From assembly GCA_017380575.1 (NCBI GenBank), contig JAFODS010000003.1, positions 1-41,868 on the forward strand: DNA of 41,868 nucleotides, given 5' to 3'. Under the pieces are notes generated by a model. That model made no database searches. It was not told the origin of the DNA and saw only the letters and a program-made list of their open reading frames with translations. Source of the DNA: Clostridia bacterium. GTDB lineage: Bacteria; Bacillota; Clostridia; Oscillospirales; Acutalibacteraceae. Made by a program: the position numbers and the translations under genes. Below are positions 25,654 to 33,767 of this stretch, in pieces. Position 1 is the first letter of the stretch. Each line of letters starts with the position of its first letter.

Positions 25654-27249
25654 ATGGCAATTTATGTTATCGCTTATGACGTCGGAACAACCGGCATGAA
25701 GACTTGTCTTTTCGAAATTGACAAGACGATTAAACCTATCGCAAACGCATACGGCGCATATAACCTTTATATGGTCGGCAACGGTGGAGCAGAGCAGGAT
25801 CCCGAAGAATGGTGGGGTGCAATGTGTTCCACAACAAAGGAGCTTTTCGGCAAAACCGATATCAAACCTTCACAGATTGCGGGTATCTCTTTCTGTTCAC
25901 AGGCTCAGGGTCTTGTTCTTGTTGACAAGGACGGCAACCCTGTCCGCAGAGCGATGAGCTATATGGACCAGCGTGCTAAGGAAGAGCTTAAAAAATATAT
26001 GGCATACGGTATTCAAATTGCGGGTGCAAATATCGTTCCTCTTCTCAAGTCACTTGTTGCAACAGGTGCGGTTGCTTGTAGCGTCAAGGATCCTGTTTAT
26101 AAATATAAGTGGGTTGAAGCTAACGAACCCGAAAATTACAAGAAAACACATAAATGGCTCGATGTTAAGGATTTCCTCATCTGCCGTTGTACTGATGTTT
26201 TCGCAATGACAAAGGACTCAGCTTTCGCAACTCTTCTTTACGATACAAGAAAGGGCAAGGAATGCTGGAGCAAGAGCGTTGCAGGCATTTTTGATGTTAA
26301 TATGAATCACTTGCCCGATATCGTTAAGTCAACAGATATTGTAGGTAAGGTTACAGCTAAGGCAGCTGAACAGCTCGGACTTGCAGAAGGTACTCCAGTA
26401 TTCGGCGGTGGCGGTGACGCTTCGCTTATCGGTGTCGGTGCAGGCAGCGGTGCTGTCGGTGACACTCACGTTTATCAGGGTACATCAGGTTGGGTCGGCA
26501 CAGTTGTTGAAAAACAGCTTGTTGATACATCGGCTATGATTGCGGCAATCGTCGGTGCAGACCCCGATACATTCAACTATTTCGCAGAGCTTGAAACAGC
26601 AGGTAAGTGCCTTGAATGGGTACGTGACCATCTTTGCCTTGATGAAATCGGTATTTTCAAGCAGAAGACAGACGTTGCGGAAGACCCCGAAACAGAGTAC
26701 ACAAGCCTTTACGACTATATGACAAAGGTTATCAGCGAGGTTCCTGCAGGCTCAGGCGGAGTTATCTTTACCCCCTGGCTTCACGGTAACCGTTGCCCGT
26801 TCGAAGATCCGAATGCCGCAGGTATGTTCTTTAACATCAGCATTGACACAGGTAAGTCGCAGATGCTCCGTGCAGTTATTGAGGGTGTTTGCTTCCACCT
26901 TAACTGGATGCTTGAGGCACAGGATAAGAAGATAAAAACTTCTGACACAATCCGTTTTGTCGGCGGTGGTGCACTTTCTGACGTTACAAGCCAGATTCTT
27001 GCTGACATCACAGGCAAGACTGTTGAAACAGTAAACCGTCCGCAGGATATCGGTGCTGTCGGTGCGGCTGCAATGGTAGCTATCGGTCTCGGTGTTATTG
27101 AGAATGTTGCAAAGGTTAAGGATTTTGTCCCTGCAGTTAAGACATTCAAGCCCAATAAGGCTAACAAAGCTGTTTACGATAAGAACTTCGAAGTGTTCAA
27201 AAAGCTTTACAAGAGCAACAAGGAAAACTTCAAGCTTCTCAACGGCTGA
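25654..27249 (+). CDS. FGGY-family carbohydrate kinase, xylulokinase-like
   Basis: The 531-residue protein starts with the ATPase fold phosphate-1 loop YDVGTTGMKT, has FCSQAQGLVLVD and YMDQRA sugar-side motifs, and GGGGDASLIGVGAGS and FVGGGALSDVTSQILADITG in the C-terminal domain, all typical of FGGY kinases nearest to xylulokinase. It phosphorylates a ketose or polyol using ATP. It is divergent from the aminotransferase-aldolase pair with a 182-bp, very AT-rich intergenic region where a regulator could bind. The start follows a GGGGG-rich site; a longer frame to 25615 has no ribosome site and covers the probable promoter. The true sugar is unknown. Confidence 0.9.
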   Translation: MAIYVIAYDVGTTGMKTCLFEIDKTIKPIANAYGAYNLYMVGNGGAEQDPEEWWGAMCSTTKELFGKTDIKPSQIAGISFCSQAQGLVLVDKDGNPVRRAMSYMDQRAKEELKKYMAYGIQIAGANIVPLLKSLVATGAVACSVKDPVYKYKWVEANEPENYKKTHKWLDVKDFLICRCTDVFAMTKDSAFATLLYDTRKGKECWSKSVAGIFDVNMNHLPDIVKSTDIVGKVTAKAAEQLGLAEGTPVFGGGGDASLIGVGAGSGAVGDTHVYQGTSGWVGTVVEKQLVDTSAMIAAIVGADPDTFNYFAELETAGKCLEWVRDHLCLDEIGIFKQKTDVAEDPETEYTSLYDYMTKVISEVPAGSGGVIFTPWLHGNRCPFEDPNAAGMFFNISIDTGKSQMLRAVIEGVCFHLNWMLEAQDKKIKTSDTIRFVGGGALSDVTSQILADITGKTVETVNRPQDIGAVGAAAMVAIGLGVIENVAKVKDFVPAVKTFKPNKANKAVYDKNFEVFKKLYKSNKENFKLLNG

Positions 27250-27260
27250 TATACATAAAC

Positions 27261-27293
27261 AAATTGCCTTGTGTCATCGGCACAAGGCAATTT
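27261..27293 (+). terminator. Probable terminator/hairpin after the kinase
   Basis: A perfect 13-bp stem (27261-27273 with 27281-27293) ends in AATTT without a further T-run. It may terminate weakly and allow some read-through into the GDPD gene. Confidence 0.6.
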
Positions 27294-27312
27294 CTGAAAT
27301 TGGCGGTGTATT

Positions 27313-28215
27313 ATGAACAAAGAAAGCATCAAACGCAAGCTGAGAATTATCAAAAGAAAAAAATGGCCGATTGCCTTAATTGCTGTTATTCTGGTTGTAG
27401 CTATCGCTTTACCGGTGACGATATCATTAGTAAGCTCACAAAAGAGATTCAATGCCAAAACTCCGCTTCCGTTGACGGATATTCTGACACAGGAAAAAGA
27501 CAGAGAACGAATTACGCTTGTCGCACATCGCGGATATTCGGCACAGGCACCTGAAAACACAATTCCCGCAATTCAGAAAGCTGCCGAGTACGGATTCGAT
27601 TACGTTGAAATCGATATCCGTCAGACAAAGGACGGCGTATGGGTTGTAATTCACGACGAGGATATTAAAAGCGTGTGCGATAAAAAAGGCAAGGTTTCCT
27701 CGTATACATATTACGACCTTGTAACCTGTAACGTTATACGCGGTGCGAATGCGAAGGAATATCCCGACCTCAAGGTGCCGACACTTGAACAGGCTCTCAA
27801 AGCGTGTATGGAATACAACATTGTTCCGATGATTGAAATTAAGGATTACGCTCCCGAAGGAATTCCGAAGCTTCTTGAGCTTGTTGAAAAATACGGATTT
27901 GAAAAGAGCTGTTCAATCATCTCCTTCAAACGAAGTGCCCTTGAACTTGTCAGAGAGCATAACAAAGAAGTCAGAATTCTGAAACTGGTTTCAAAGCTTG
28001 ATGATGAAGAAATGCAGAAGTGTCTTGATGCAGAAAATATGGGTGTCAGCTTTAACGGAAACGAAAAGAAGAATACTCCCGAAAAGATTGACAAATTGCG
28101 TGAAGCAGGGCTTGAAATTGCCTGCTGGACAATTGATTCTCCCGAAACAATGCTTCATTGGGTAAGCGAAGGCGTTACTACCTTTGTTACAAACAAGATT
28201 TATTATCACAACTAA
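27313..28215 (+). CDS. Membrane-anchored glycerophosphodiester phosphodiesterase
   Basis: The 300-residue protein has a basic start (seven Lys/Arg before residue 18), one membrane helix at about 18-40 and an external GDPD TIM barrel. The catalytic set is intact: H72-R73 (AHRGYS), ENT at 81-83, E99 and D101 (EIDIRQTKDG) and H114 (VIHDED). It cleaves glycerophosphodiesters to glycerol 3-phosphate and an alcohol; anchored forms may act on teichoic acid or lipid head groups. The ribosome site is weak (GGCGG). It lies after the kinase hairpin, so partial cotranscription is possible. Confidence 0.92.
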   Translation: MNKESIKRKLRIIKRKKWPIALIAVILVVAIALPVTISLVSSQKRFNAKTPLPLTDILTQEKDRERITLVAHRGYSAQAPENTIPAIQKAAEYGFDYVEIDIRQTKDGVWVVIHDEDIKSVCDKKGKVSSYTYYDLVTCNVIRGANAKEYPDLKVPTLEQALKACMEYNIVPMIEIKDYAPEGIPKLLELVEKYGFEKSCSIISFKRSALELVREHNKEVRILKLVSKLDDEEMQKCLDAENMGVSFNGNEKKNTPEKIDKLREAGLEIACWTIDSPETMLHWVSEGVTTFVTNKIYYHN

Positions 28216-28220
28216 AGCAA

Positions 28221-28248
28221 AAAGCTGCTCGATGAGCAGCTTTTTTTA
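28221..28248 (+). terminator. Rho-independent terminator after GDPD
   Basis: A 10-bp stem AAAGCTGCTC/GAGCAGCTTT (28221-28230 with 28234-28243) is followed by TTTT(A). It touches the 3' end of the converging coiled-coil gene. Confidence 0.9.
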
Positions 28249-28851
28249 AATCATTTTTTCGTATTTTTTCTTTGCTTTACGAAGAAGCCTGATTGCTTCG
28301 GTTTCGTCCGTTTTTTTCACAGAAGGAACATCTTCAGCTTCTTCAACGGGAGCGTCATTTTTAACTTCAGGATTAACGGGATAAGCATCGTCAAAAGCGT
28401 CGTATTCGCTTTTAAGCTCTGCAAGGTTTCCGTAAAGCTTAAGTATATCGTCGGAAAGACCTGTCACTTCAGAAAGAATGGAGTCGATTTTCTCTTTTGC
28501 CTCCTTTACTTTAAGGGAGGTTTTTTCCGTTATGTCCTGTGCAAGAATCTTTGCACTTTCAACGTAACGGTCCGCATAATCAACAGATTCCTTCATAAGC
28601 TGTGCAGAGGTTTTTGAAACACGCAGTCTGCTTTCAGCCTCAGCAATGTCTGCAGAAAGATTTTCAATTTCAGCGTCCTTTTTTTCAAGAGTTTTTTCAA
28701 GCTCCTGAAGAGTTGCCTGAAGAGTTTCCAACTCCTCAGCATCGCTTTTTGCGTTTTGTGCTTCTTCCTGCAGGGAAGCGATGCAGTTCATAACCTGAAC
28801 ACGGTCAAAACCGCCGACGATTGCTTTTTTTAATATAACTTCTTTTTCCAA
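28246..28851 (-). CDS. DivIVA-like coiled-coil protein
   Basis: The 201-residue protein starts with a short conserved-looking motif (AIVGGFDRVQVMNCI) like the G-Y/F-D-x-x-x-V head of DivIVA proteins, followed by a long acidic/basic coiled coil (about 27-150) and a Pro/Glu linker with a basic tail (LLRKAKKKYEKMI). The start is a TTG, with AAGGTGA about 6 bp upstream; there is no ATG in a suitable place. No membrane segments. A role in cell-pole or septum organisation is suggested by the head motif only. It is downstream of mscL on the same strand with 28 bp between, so the two may be cotranscribed. Confidence 0.65.
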   Translation of the reverse strand: MEKEVILKKAIVGGFDRVQVMNCIASLQEEAQNAKSDAEELETLQATLQELEKTLEKKDAEIENLSADIAEAESRLRVSKTSAQLMKESVDYADRYVESAKILAQDITEKTSLKVKEAKEKIDSILSEVTGLSDDILKLYGNLAELKSEYDAFDDAYPVNPEVKNDAPVEEAEDVPSVKKTDETEAIRLLRKAKKKYEKMI

Positions 28852-28879
28852 GGTGTATCACCTTAATCAGTAATTAATA

Positions 28880-29317
28880 TTATTCAACGTCAGATGTACA
28901 GTTCGGGCACTTAACAGCCTTGATGTCAATTTCTGAACAGCAGTACGGGCACTTCTTTGTTGTGGGTTCTGCTTCGGGCTCGTCCTTTTTCTTTGTAGCC
29001 TTTTCAGTAATCTTGTTGATAAGCTTGATAAAGCAGAAGATTACGAATGACATGATAAGGAAGTTAAGAACTGCTGTTACAAAGTTACCCCATGTAACTG
29101 TTGCTGCAAATTCGCCTTCGCCGATTTTCCATACGCGCTGTGAAAAATCGATGTTGCCTGTAACCATACCTACGAGCGGCATTACGATATCGTCAACCAA
29201 TGACTTAACGATAGCCTGGAAAGCACCACCGATGATAACGCCGACTGCAAGGTCGATTACGTTGCCTCTGAGAACAAACTTCTTAAATTCGTTAAAAAAT
29301 CCTTTACCTTTTTTCAT
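28880..29317 (-). CDS. mscL: Large-conductance mechanosensitive channel MscL with zinc-ribbon tail
   Basis: The 145-residue protein has the MscL N-terminal amphipathic helix (FFNEFKKFVLRGN), TM1 with VIDLAVGVIIGGAF, an external loop and TM2 (about 70-92). After the normal C-terminal charged helix, the last 25 residues are CPYC-x10-CPNC, a zinc-ribbon pattern not present in classical MscL, which ends in a helical bundle. MscL forms a pentameric pore that opens under membrane tension. The ATG at 29317 follows AGAGGTG by 8 bp; the 6-residue longer start is less well placed. Its promoter lies at 29348-29376. Confidence 0.93.
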   Translation of the reverse strand: MKKGKGFFNEFKKFVLRGNVIDLAVGVIIGGAFQAIVKSLVDDIVMPLVGMVTGNIDFSQRVWKIGEGEFAATVTWGNFVTAVLNFLIMSFVIFCFIKLINKITEKATKKKDEPEAEPTTKKCPYCCSEIDIKAVKCPNCTSDVE

Positions 29318-29347
29318 CCGAGAACACCTCTTCAATAATTTTTTAAA

Positions 29348-29376
29348 ATTGTATCATATATGAATTTTAATTTCAA
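29348..29376 (-). promoter_or_regulatory. Promoter of mscL
   Basis: Minus strand TTGAAA (29376-29371), 17 bp, TACAAT (29353-29348). Confidence 0.7.
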
Positions 29377-29433
29377 TATTTAAATAAAAAATGTTGCGGT
29401 TGAATATAAGAATGCGCCCCGGAAACTTTATTG

Positions 29434-29462
29434 TTGAATGTTTTCTTTATACGTGATATAAT
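29434..29462 (+). promoter_or_regulatory. Promoter of the AI-2E transporter gene
   Basis: TTGAAT (29434-29439), 17 bp, TATAAT (29457-29462). It overlaps the longest open frame of the gene, which argues for the internal TTG start. Confidence 0.7.
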
Positions 29463-29505
29463 TATTGTCTATTATATATGTATCCCTGCAAAAGGAGTTG
29501 TTCTT

Positions 29506-30675
29506 TTGAAAAAAATAGATTTAAAAATTGTTGCGAGTGTTGCTGCGGCAATTATTATTGTTTATCTTACAACACGCTATTGGCCGAATATCGCAGGTGT
29601 TCTCAGCTCCGTTATGTCTGCCGCAACACCTATCATTTTTGGCTTCGTTGTAGCGTATCCGATCAATATTCTTCTCAGCTTCTACGAACGTCACTTTTTC
29701 CCGAAGAGCGAGAAAGGTATTGTCCTGAAACTCCGTAAGCCCGTCTGCCTTTTGGCGGCTGTTGTTTCAATTATCGGTGTTGTAGCACTGGTTGTTGTGC
29801 TTGTTGCACCGCAGTTTGTTGCCTGTATCAAAATGCTTGTTGCAAAGATTCCGCCTGCAGTAGACTGGGTTATACAGAAATTCAACGAAAACGAATTCCT
29901 TTCCAAAAATGTTGTCGGTGCTATAACGCAGTTTGATTGGCAGGCAAAGCTTGCCGATATGACAGAAAAAATTGCTGCAGGTGTCGGAAGCACGGTCGGT
30001 GCTGCATTTACTGCAATTTCTTCCGTTTTTACAACGGTTGCAAATGTTGTTATCACCATTATAATTTCTCTTTACGTTCTTTTTGAAAGAGATAAGCTTT
30101 TAAGTCAGGTTAAAAAGGTCGGTTCGCACTATGTGCCGGAACGTGTGTTTGCAAAGATTTGTCACGTTTTATCCGTGCTTAACGAATCTTTCCATAAATT
30201 TATCGTCGGACAGTGCCTTGAAGCTGTTATCCTTGGTACTCTTTGCACAATCGGTATGTTTATTCTTCGTATACCGTACGCTCCGATGATCGGTGCCCTT
30301 ATGGGATTCACCGCACTTATTCCGATTTTCGGCGGACTTATCGGTGCAGGTGTTGGTGCATTCCTTATCCTTATGGATTCACCGATCAAGGCTTTGATTT
30401 TTATTATTTTCGTTATTTTGCTTCAGCAGATTGAAGGCAACTTTATCTATCCGAAGGTTGTCGGTAGTTCAACAGGTTTGCCCGGTCTCTGGGTGCTTGC
30501 TGCTGTTACAATCGGCGGTTCGGTTTCGGGAATCATCGGTATGCTTATCGCTGTGCCGATTGCCGCAACAATTTACAAGCTCGTCCGTGACGATATGAAA
30601 ACAGAGAAAAAAACACCGTGGGACGTTCTTGCTGTCCCTGAAAGTTTTAATAATAAAGAAAAAGAGGGCGAATAA
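29506..30675 (+). CDS. AI-2E family (UPF0118/PerM-like) membrane transporter
   Basis: The 389-residue protein has about eight membrane segments: two N-terminal, a long amphipathic domain (about 130-210), then a cluster with PYAPMIGALMGFTALIPIFGG and the C-terminal GNFIYPKVVGSSTGLPGLWVL block typical of PF01594. Members include TqsA, YdiK and sodium/proton-type exporters; the substrate here is unknown. TTG at 29506 is chosen because AAAGGAG lies about 9 bp before it and transcription likely starts near 29469, after the other possible start. It is the first gene of a probable operon with the two chromate-transporter genes, 5 bp apart. Confidence 0.88.
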   Translation: MKKIDLKIVASVAAAIIIVYLTTRYWPNIAGVLSSVMSAATPIIFGFVVAYPINILLSFYERHFFPKSEKGIVLKLRKPVCLLAAVVSIIGVVALVVVLVAPQFVACIKMLVAKIPPAVDWVIQKFNENEFLSKNVVGAITQFDWQAKLADMTEKIAAGVGSTVGAAFTAISSVFTTVANVVITIIISLYVLFERDKLLSQVKKVGSHYVPERVFAKICHVLSVLNESFHKFIVGQCLEAVILGTLCTIGMFILRIPYAPMIGALMGFTALIPIFGGLIGAGVGAFLILMDSPIKALIFIIFVILLQQIEGNFIYPKVVGSSTGLPGLWVLAAVTIGGSVSGIIGMLIAVPIAATIYKLVRDDMKTEKKTPWDVLAVPESFNNKEKEGE

Positions 30676-30680
30676 ACATA

Positions 30681-31241
30681 ATGAGTAAATTTTCGAAAGT
30701 CTTACAGCTTTTCGTCACCTTTCTTAAAATAGGTGCGTTCACCTTTGGCGGTGGATATGCGATGATTCCTATTATTCAGAAAGAAATCGTTGAAAAGAAA
30801 AAATGGATAACAGACGACGATATTCTTGAAATTATCGCGATTGCCGAATCAACACCGGGACCGATTGCAATCAACTCAGCGACTTTTGTCGGCTACCGTG
30901 TTGCAGGCTTCTGGGGTGCTTTCTTTGCAACATTCGGAGTGGTTCTTCCTTCGTTTGTTATCATTCTTTTAATTTCATTTGTGTTAAGAGAATTCCAGTC
31001 AATCAAGGCTGTTCAGTATGCATTCAACGGAATCCGTGCAGGTGTTCTTGCCCTTCTTATCAAGGCACTTGTGGGAATGTACAAGAAGGCACCGAAAAAT
31101 ATTGTTTCATACATCGTTATCGCAGCATCGTTTATCATTACAGCTTTCTTTGACATTAACGTGCTTTTCGTTATTATCGGCTGTGCAGTGTTCGGACTTG
31201 TGACCTCCGTAATCATTAAGAAGAAGGAGGCACAAAAATGA
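30681..31241 (+). CDS. Chromate transporter, short-chain subunit 1
   Basis: The 186-residue protein is one half of a CHR-family transporter (PF02417) with the FGGGYAMIP motif near residue 20 and ESTPGPIAINSATFVGY near 60-75, plus about six membrane segments. Short-chain CHR proteins work as pairs with opposite membrane orientation. Despite the name, many are not chromate specific and may move other anions. AGAGGGCG stands before the ATG. It overlaps the second half gene by ATGA. Confidence 0.9.
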   Translation: MSKFSKVLQLFVTFLKIGAFTFGGGYAMIPIIQKEIVEKKKWITDDDILEIIAIAESTPGPIAINSATFVGYRVAGFWGAFFATFGVVLPSFVIILLISFVLREFQSIKAVQYAFNGIRAGVLALLIKALVGMYKKAPKNIVSYIVIAASFIITAFFDINVLFVIIGCAVFGLVTSVIIKKKEAQK

Positions 31242-31834
31242 ACATTTTCCTTGATCTTTTCCTTACCTTCTTTAAAATAGGTGCATTTACCTTTGGCGGT
31301 GGTTACGCGATGCTTCCGCTTATGCAGGAAGAGGTTCTTGCCCACAAGTGGATGGAGCTTTCTTCTGTTGTCAACTTCATCGCTGTCAGCGAAAGTACAC
31401 CCGGTCCGTTCGCGATCAATATGGCAACATACGTCGGTTCAGAGGTCGGCGGTGTATACGGAGTTATGGGTTCAGTTTTTGGCTCATTCTGTGCAACACT
31501 CGGCGTTGTACTTCCGTCTTTTATAATTATTCTTATTGTTGCAAAGTGCTTTGAAAAATTCAAAAACAGCTTTGTTGTTAAAGGCTGTATGACAGGGCTT
31601 AAGCCTGCGGTTGTCGGTCTTATCGGCTCGGCAATTATTTCCGTTGCATTGACGGTGTTCCTGCCGTCAGGAGTTTCAATGGCAGGACTTATGGCTTCAA
31701 TTAAGGATATCGCATTCTACTGTTATATTGCAATTTTTGTATTGTGTACAGTTCTTGCTTTCAAAAAAGTTCACCCGATTATCATAATTGTTCTTGCTGC
31801 CGTGCTTGGTATTGTGACGGGATATGTACTGTAA
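31238..31834 (+). CDS. Chromate transporter, short-chain subunit 2
   Basis: The 198-residue partner repeats the same plan: FGGGYAMLPLMQEE near residue 20 and ESTPGPFAINMATYVGSEVGG near 60-80, again with about six membrane segments. The ATGA overlap with the first subunit implies equal expression. The two proteins together correspond to one full-length ChrA. It is followed by an AT-rich weak hairpin (about 31843-31875) and then a new promoter. Confidence 0.9.
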   Translation: MNIFLDLFLTFFKIGAFTFGGGYAMLPLMQEEVLAHKWMELSSVVNFIAVSESTPGPFAINMATYVGSEVGGVYGVMGSVFGSFCATLGVVLPSFIIILIVAKCFEKFKNSFVVKGCMTGLKPAVVGLIGSAIISVALTVFLPSGVSMAGLMASIKDIAFYCYIAIFVLCTVLAFKKVHPIIIIVLAAVLGIVTGYVL

Positions 31835-31879
31835 GATTGTAATAGTTATTTAAAACTTTAAATAATTATAAAAAAACAC

Positions 31880-31908
31880 TTGCATTTGTAATAATCAGGT
31901 GTTATAAT
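31880..31908 (+). promoter_or_regulatory. Promoter of the riboswitch-symporter unit
   Basis: TTGCAT (31880-31885), 17 bp, TATAAT (31903-31908), about 30 bp before the first aptamer. Confidence 0.75.
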
Positions 31909-31937
31909 TCTGAAAAATTAAATATATTATGGATGAT

Positions 31938-32097
31938 GTTTGCTGAAGAAGCTATTGCTGCCGAAGGAGTAACGCTCTCAGGCTTCCCGAAAGGGAAAAG
32001 GACTGCAAACGGACATAACTTTGGAGAATCTCATTAAATTGAGTGCCGAAGGGGCAAAGTGTTTTCGCACTAATCTCTCAGGCAAAAGGACAAAGTT
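31938..32097 (+). promoter_or_regulatory. Tandem glycine riboswitch (two aptamers)
   Basis: Aptamer 1 spans 31938-32010 with P1 GTTTGC/GCAAAC and the hallmark GCCGAAGGAGTAA and CTCTCAGGC...AAAAGGAC. Aptamer 2 spans 32017-32097 with P1 AACTTT/AAAGTT, GCCGAAGGGGCAA and CTCTCAGGCAAAAGGAC. A 6-nt linker joins them. This is the well-known glycine-binding tandem arrangement. The expression platform is the terminator at 32133, before an AGCS symporter gene. Whether glycine turns the gene on or off cannot be read with certainty; transporter-linked versions can be off switches. Confidence 0.93.
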
Positions 32098-32132
32098 TTA
32101 TTACCCGATTCTGTCGGGAAAACTGTGCTTTT

Positions 32133-32166
32133 GTCGGATTACGCCCTGTAATCCGACTTTTTTATT
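32133..32166 (+). terminator. Riboswitch expression-platform terminator
   Basis: A perfect 10-bp stem GTCGGATTAC/GTAATCCGAC (32133-32142 with 32148-32157) is followed by TTTTTTATTTTTA. A smaller hairpin (cccga/tcggg, 32104-32118) lies between aptamer 2 and the terminator. Confidence 0.9.
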
Positions 32167-32189
32167 TTTATTTTTTCGGAGGATTTAAT

Positions 32190-33725
32190 ATGGAAGCTTT
32201 TTTTGAAAAAGTTGCAGAGATAAACGGCTCTGTCAACGGCGTTGTGTGGGGCACATTCGGTCTTGCACTGCTTATCGGCACAGGCATACTTATGACCGTT
32301 GTTACAAAGGTGTTTCAGGTAACACACATCAAGCTCTGGTGGAAAAACACAATCGGTAGCCTTTTTGCCAAAAACGTAATCGGACATTCAAAGGAGAAGG
32401 GTTCAATTTCTCCTTTCCAGGCACTTTGTACTGCACTTGCTGCAACAGTCGGTACAGGTAACATCGCAGGTGTTGCCGCTGCAATTTGTATTGGCGGTGC
32501 AGGTGCTGTTTTCTGGATGTGGGTTGCTGCATTTTTCGGAATGATGACAAACTATTCGGAAAACGTGCTTGGAATTTATTACCGTCGCCGTAACATCAAC
32601 AATGAATGGTCAGGCGGTGCAATGTATTATCTTCGTGACGGTCTTGGAAGTAAGAAGGGCTGCAAAACAATAGGTAAAATTCTTGCTGTCCTTTTCTGCA
32701 TTTTCACAATGCTTGCTTCTTTCGGTATCGGAAGTATGGGTCAGGTTAACAAAATTGTTGCCAATATAGCAACGGCTTTTGATGTAGAAGCTATTTCGTC
32801 AATTGAAGTTTTGGGCGGAGTTTCACTTTACAATGTTCTTCTCGGTGTAATAATTATGATTCTTGTTGCACTTATAACTCTTGGCGGACTTAAAAGAATC
32901 GCAAGTGTGGCAGAAAAAGTTGTTCCGTTTATGATTATTCTCTTTATCGCAGGCAGTCTTATTATTATAGGTGTTAACTACGACCAGATTATCCCTGCAT
33001 TTAAAACAATTTTCGTTAATGCTTTCAAACCTGAAGCTTTTGTCGGCGGTACGCTCGGTGCTGCAATCAGTGCCGCTGTTACTCAGGGTTTCAAACGCGG
33101 TGTTTTCTCTAACGAAGCAGGTCTCGGTTCTTCCGTTATGGTTCATTCTAACTCAAACATCAAAGAGCCTGTAAAACAGGGTATGTGGGGTATATTTGAG
33201 GTTTTTGCCGACACAATGATTGTCTGCACAATGACTGCTCTTGTTGTTCTTACTTCAGGTGTATTCGACGCAAAAACAGGTGCTCTCGCCGAAGGACTTA
33301 CAGATGCAACACTTGTTGCAGGTGCATTTAACTCTGTATTCTCCTGGGGAGACATCGGTGAAAAATTCATTGCTGTTGCAATGTTCCTTTTTGCGTTCAC
33401 AACTGTACTCGGTTGGTCACACTACGGTTCAAAAGCGTGGGAATACCTGTTCGGTACAAAGACCACAATCGTATTCAAAATTATTCACGTTATCACCGTT
33501 ATCTTCGGTGCTGTGATGACATCTTCACTTGCATGGGATATTTCAGACACCTTCAACGGCCTTATGATGATCCCGAACCTGATTGGTGTTGTTGTGCTGT
33601 TCCCGATTGTTATGAAAATCACACAGAACTATATTAACCGTAAGGTTAAAAATAAGAACGAAAAACCCGTTCTTTCCTATGATCCCAAAATTCAGGCTGA
33701 AGCAGAAGCTTCACTTGAGGATTAA
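32190..33725 (+). CDS. AGCS-family sodium:alanine/glycine symporter
   Basis: The 511-residue protein has about eleven membrane segments and the AGCS signature GTGNIAGVAAAICIGGAGAV near residues 85-105, then MTNYSENVLGIYYR and VFSNEAGLGSS, all conserved in AlsT/DagA/AgcS. It imports alanine or glycine with sodium. The glycine riboswitch directly upstream points to glycine as a relevant substrate. ATG at 32190 has a GGAGG site 7 bp before it; the much longer open frame would read through the riboswitch and is rejected. It is monocistronic, closed by a terminator. Confidence 0.95.
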   Translation: MEAFFEKVAEINGSVNGVVWGTFGLALLIGTGILMTVVTKVFQVTHIKLWWKNTIGSLFAKNVIGHSKEKGSISPFQALCTALAATVGTGNIAGVAAAICIGGAGAVFWMWVAAFFGMMTNYSENVLGIYYRRRNINNEWSGGAMYYLRDGLGSKKGCKTIGKILAVLFCIFTMLASFGIGSMGQVNKIVANIATAFDVEAISSIEVLGGVSLYNVLLGVIIMILVALITLGGLKRIASVAEKVVPFMIILFIAGSLIIIGVNYDQIIPAFKTIFVNAFKPEAFVGGTLGAAISAAVTQGFKRGVFSNEAGLGSSVMVHSNSNIKEPVKQGMWGIFEVFADTMIVCTMTALVVLTSGVFDAKTGALAEGLTDATLVAGAFNSVFSWGDIGEKFIAVAMFLFAFTTVLGWSHYGSKAWEYLFGTKTTIVFKIIHVITVIFGAVMTSSLAWDISDTFNGLMMIPNLIGVVVLFPIVMKITQNYINRKVKNKNEKPVLSYDPKIQAEAEASLED

Positions 33726-33733
33726 TCAAAGCA

Positions 33734-33767
33734 AAAGACCTTCCACAGCGGAAGGTCTTTCTTTTTT
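33734..33767. terminator. Terminator after the AGCS gene
   Basis: An 11-bp stem AAAGACCTTCC/GGAAGGTCTTT (33734-33744 with 33750-33760) followed by CTTTTTT. It may also serve the converging cotJ operon. Confidence 0.92.

Noticed and set aside
30681-31834. Frameshifted single chrA gene
   Set aside because: Both halves have their own start and motif sets and an ATGA overlap, the normal layout of short-chain CHR pairs.
32043-32189. Longer start for the AGCS symporter
   Set aside because: The extension is the translated glycine riboswitch and terminator; GGAGG before ATG 32190 fixes the start.
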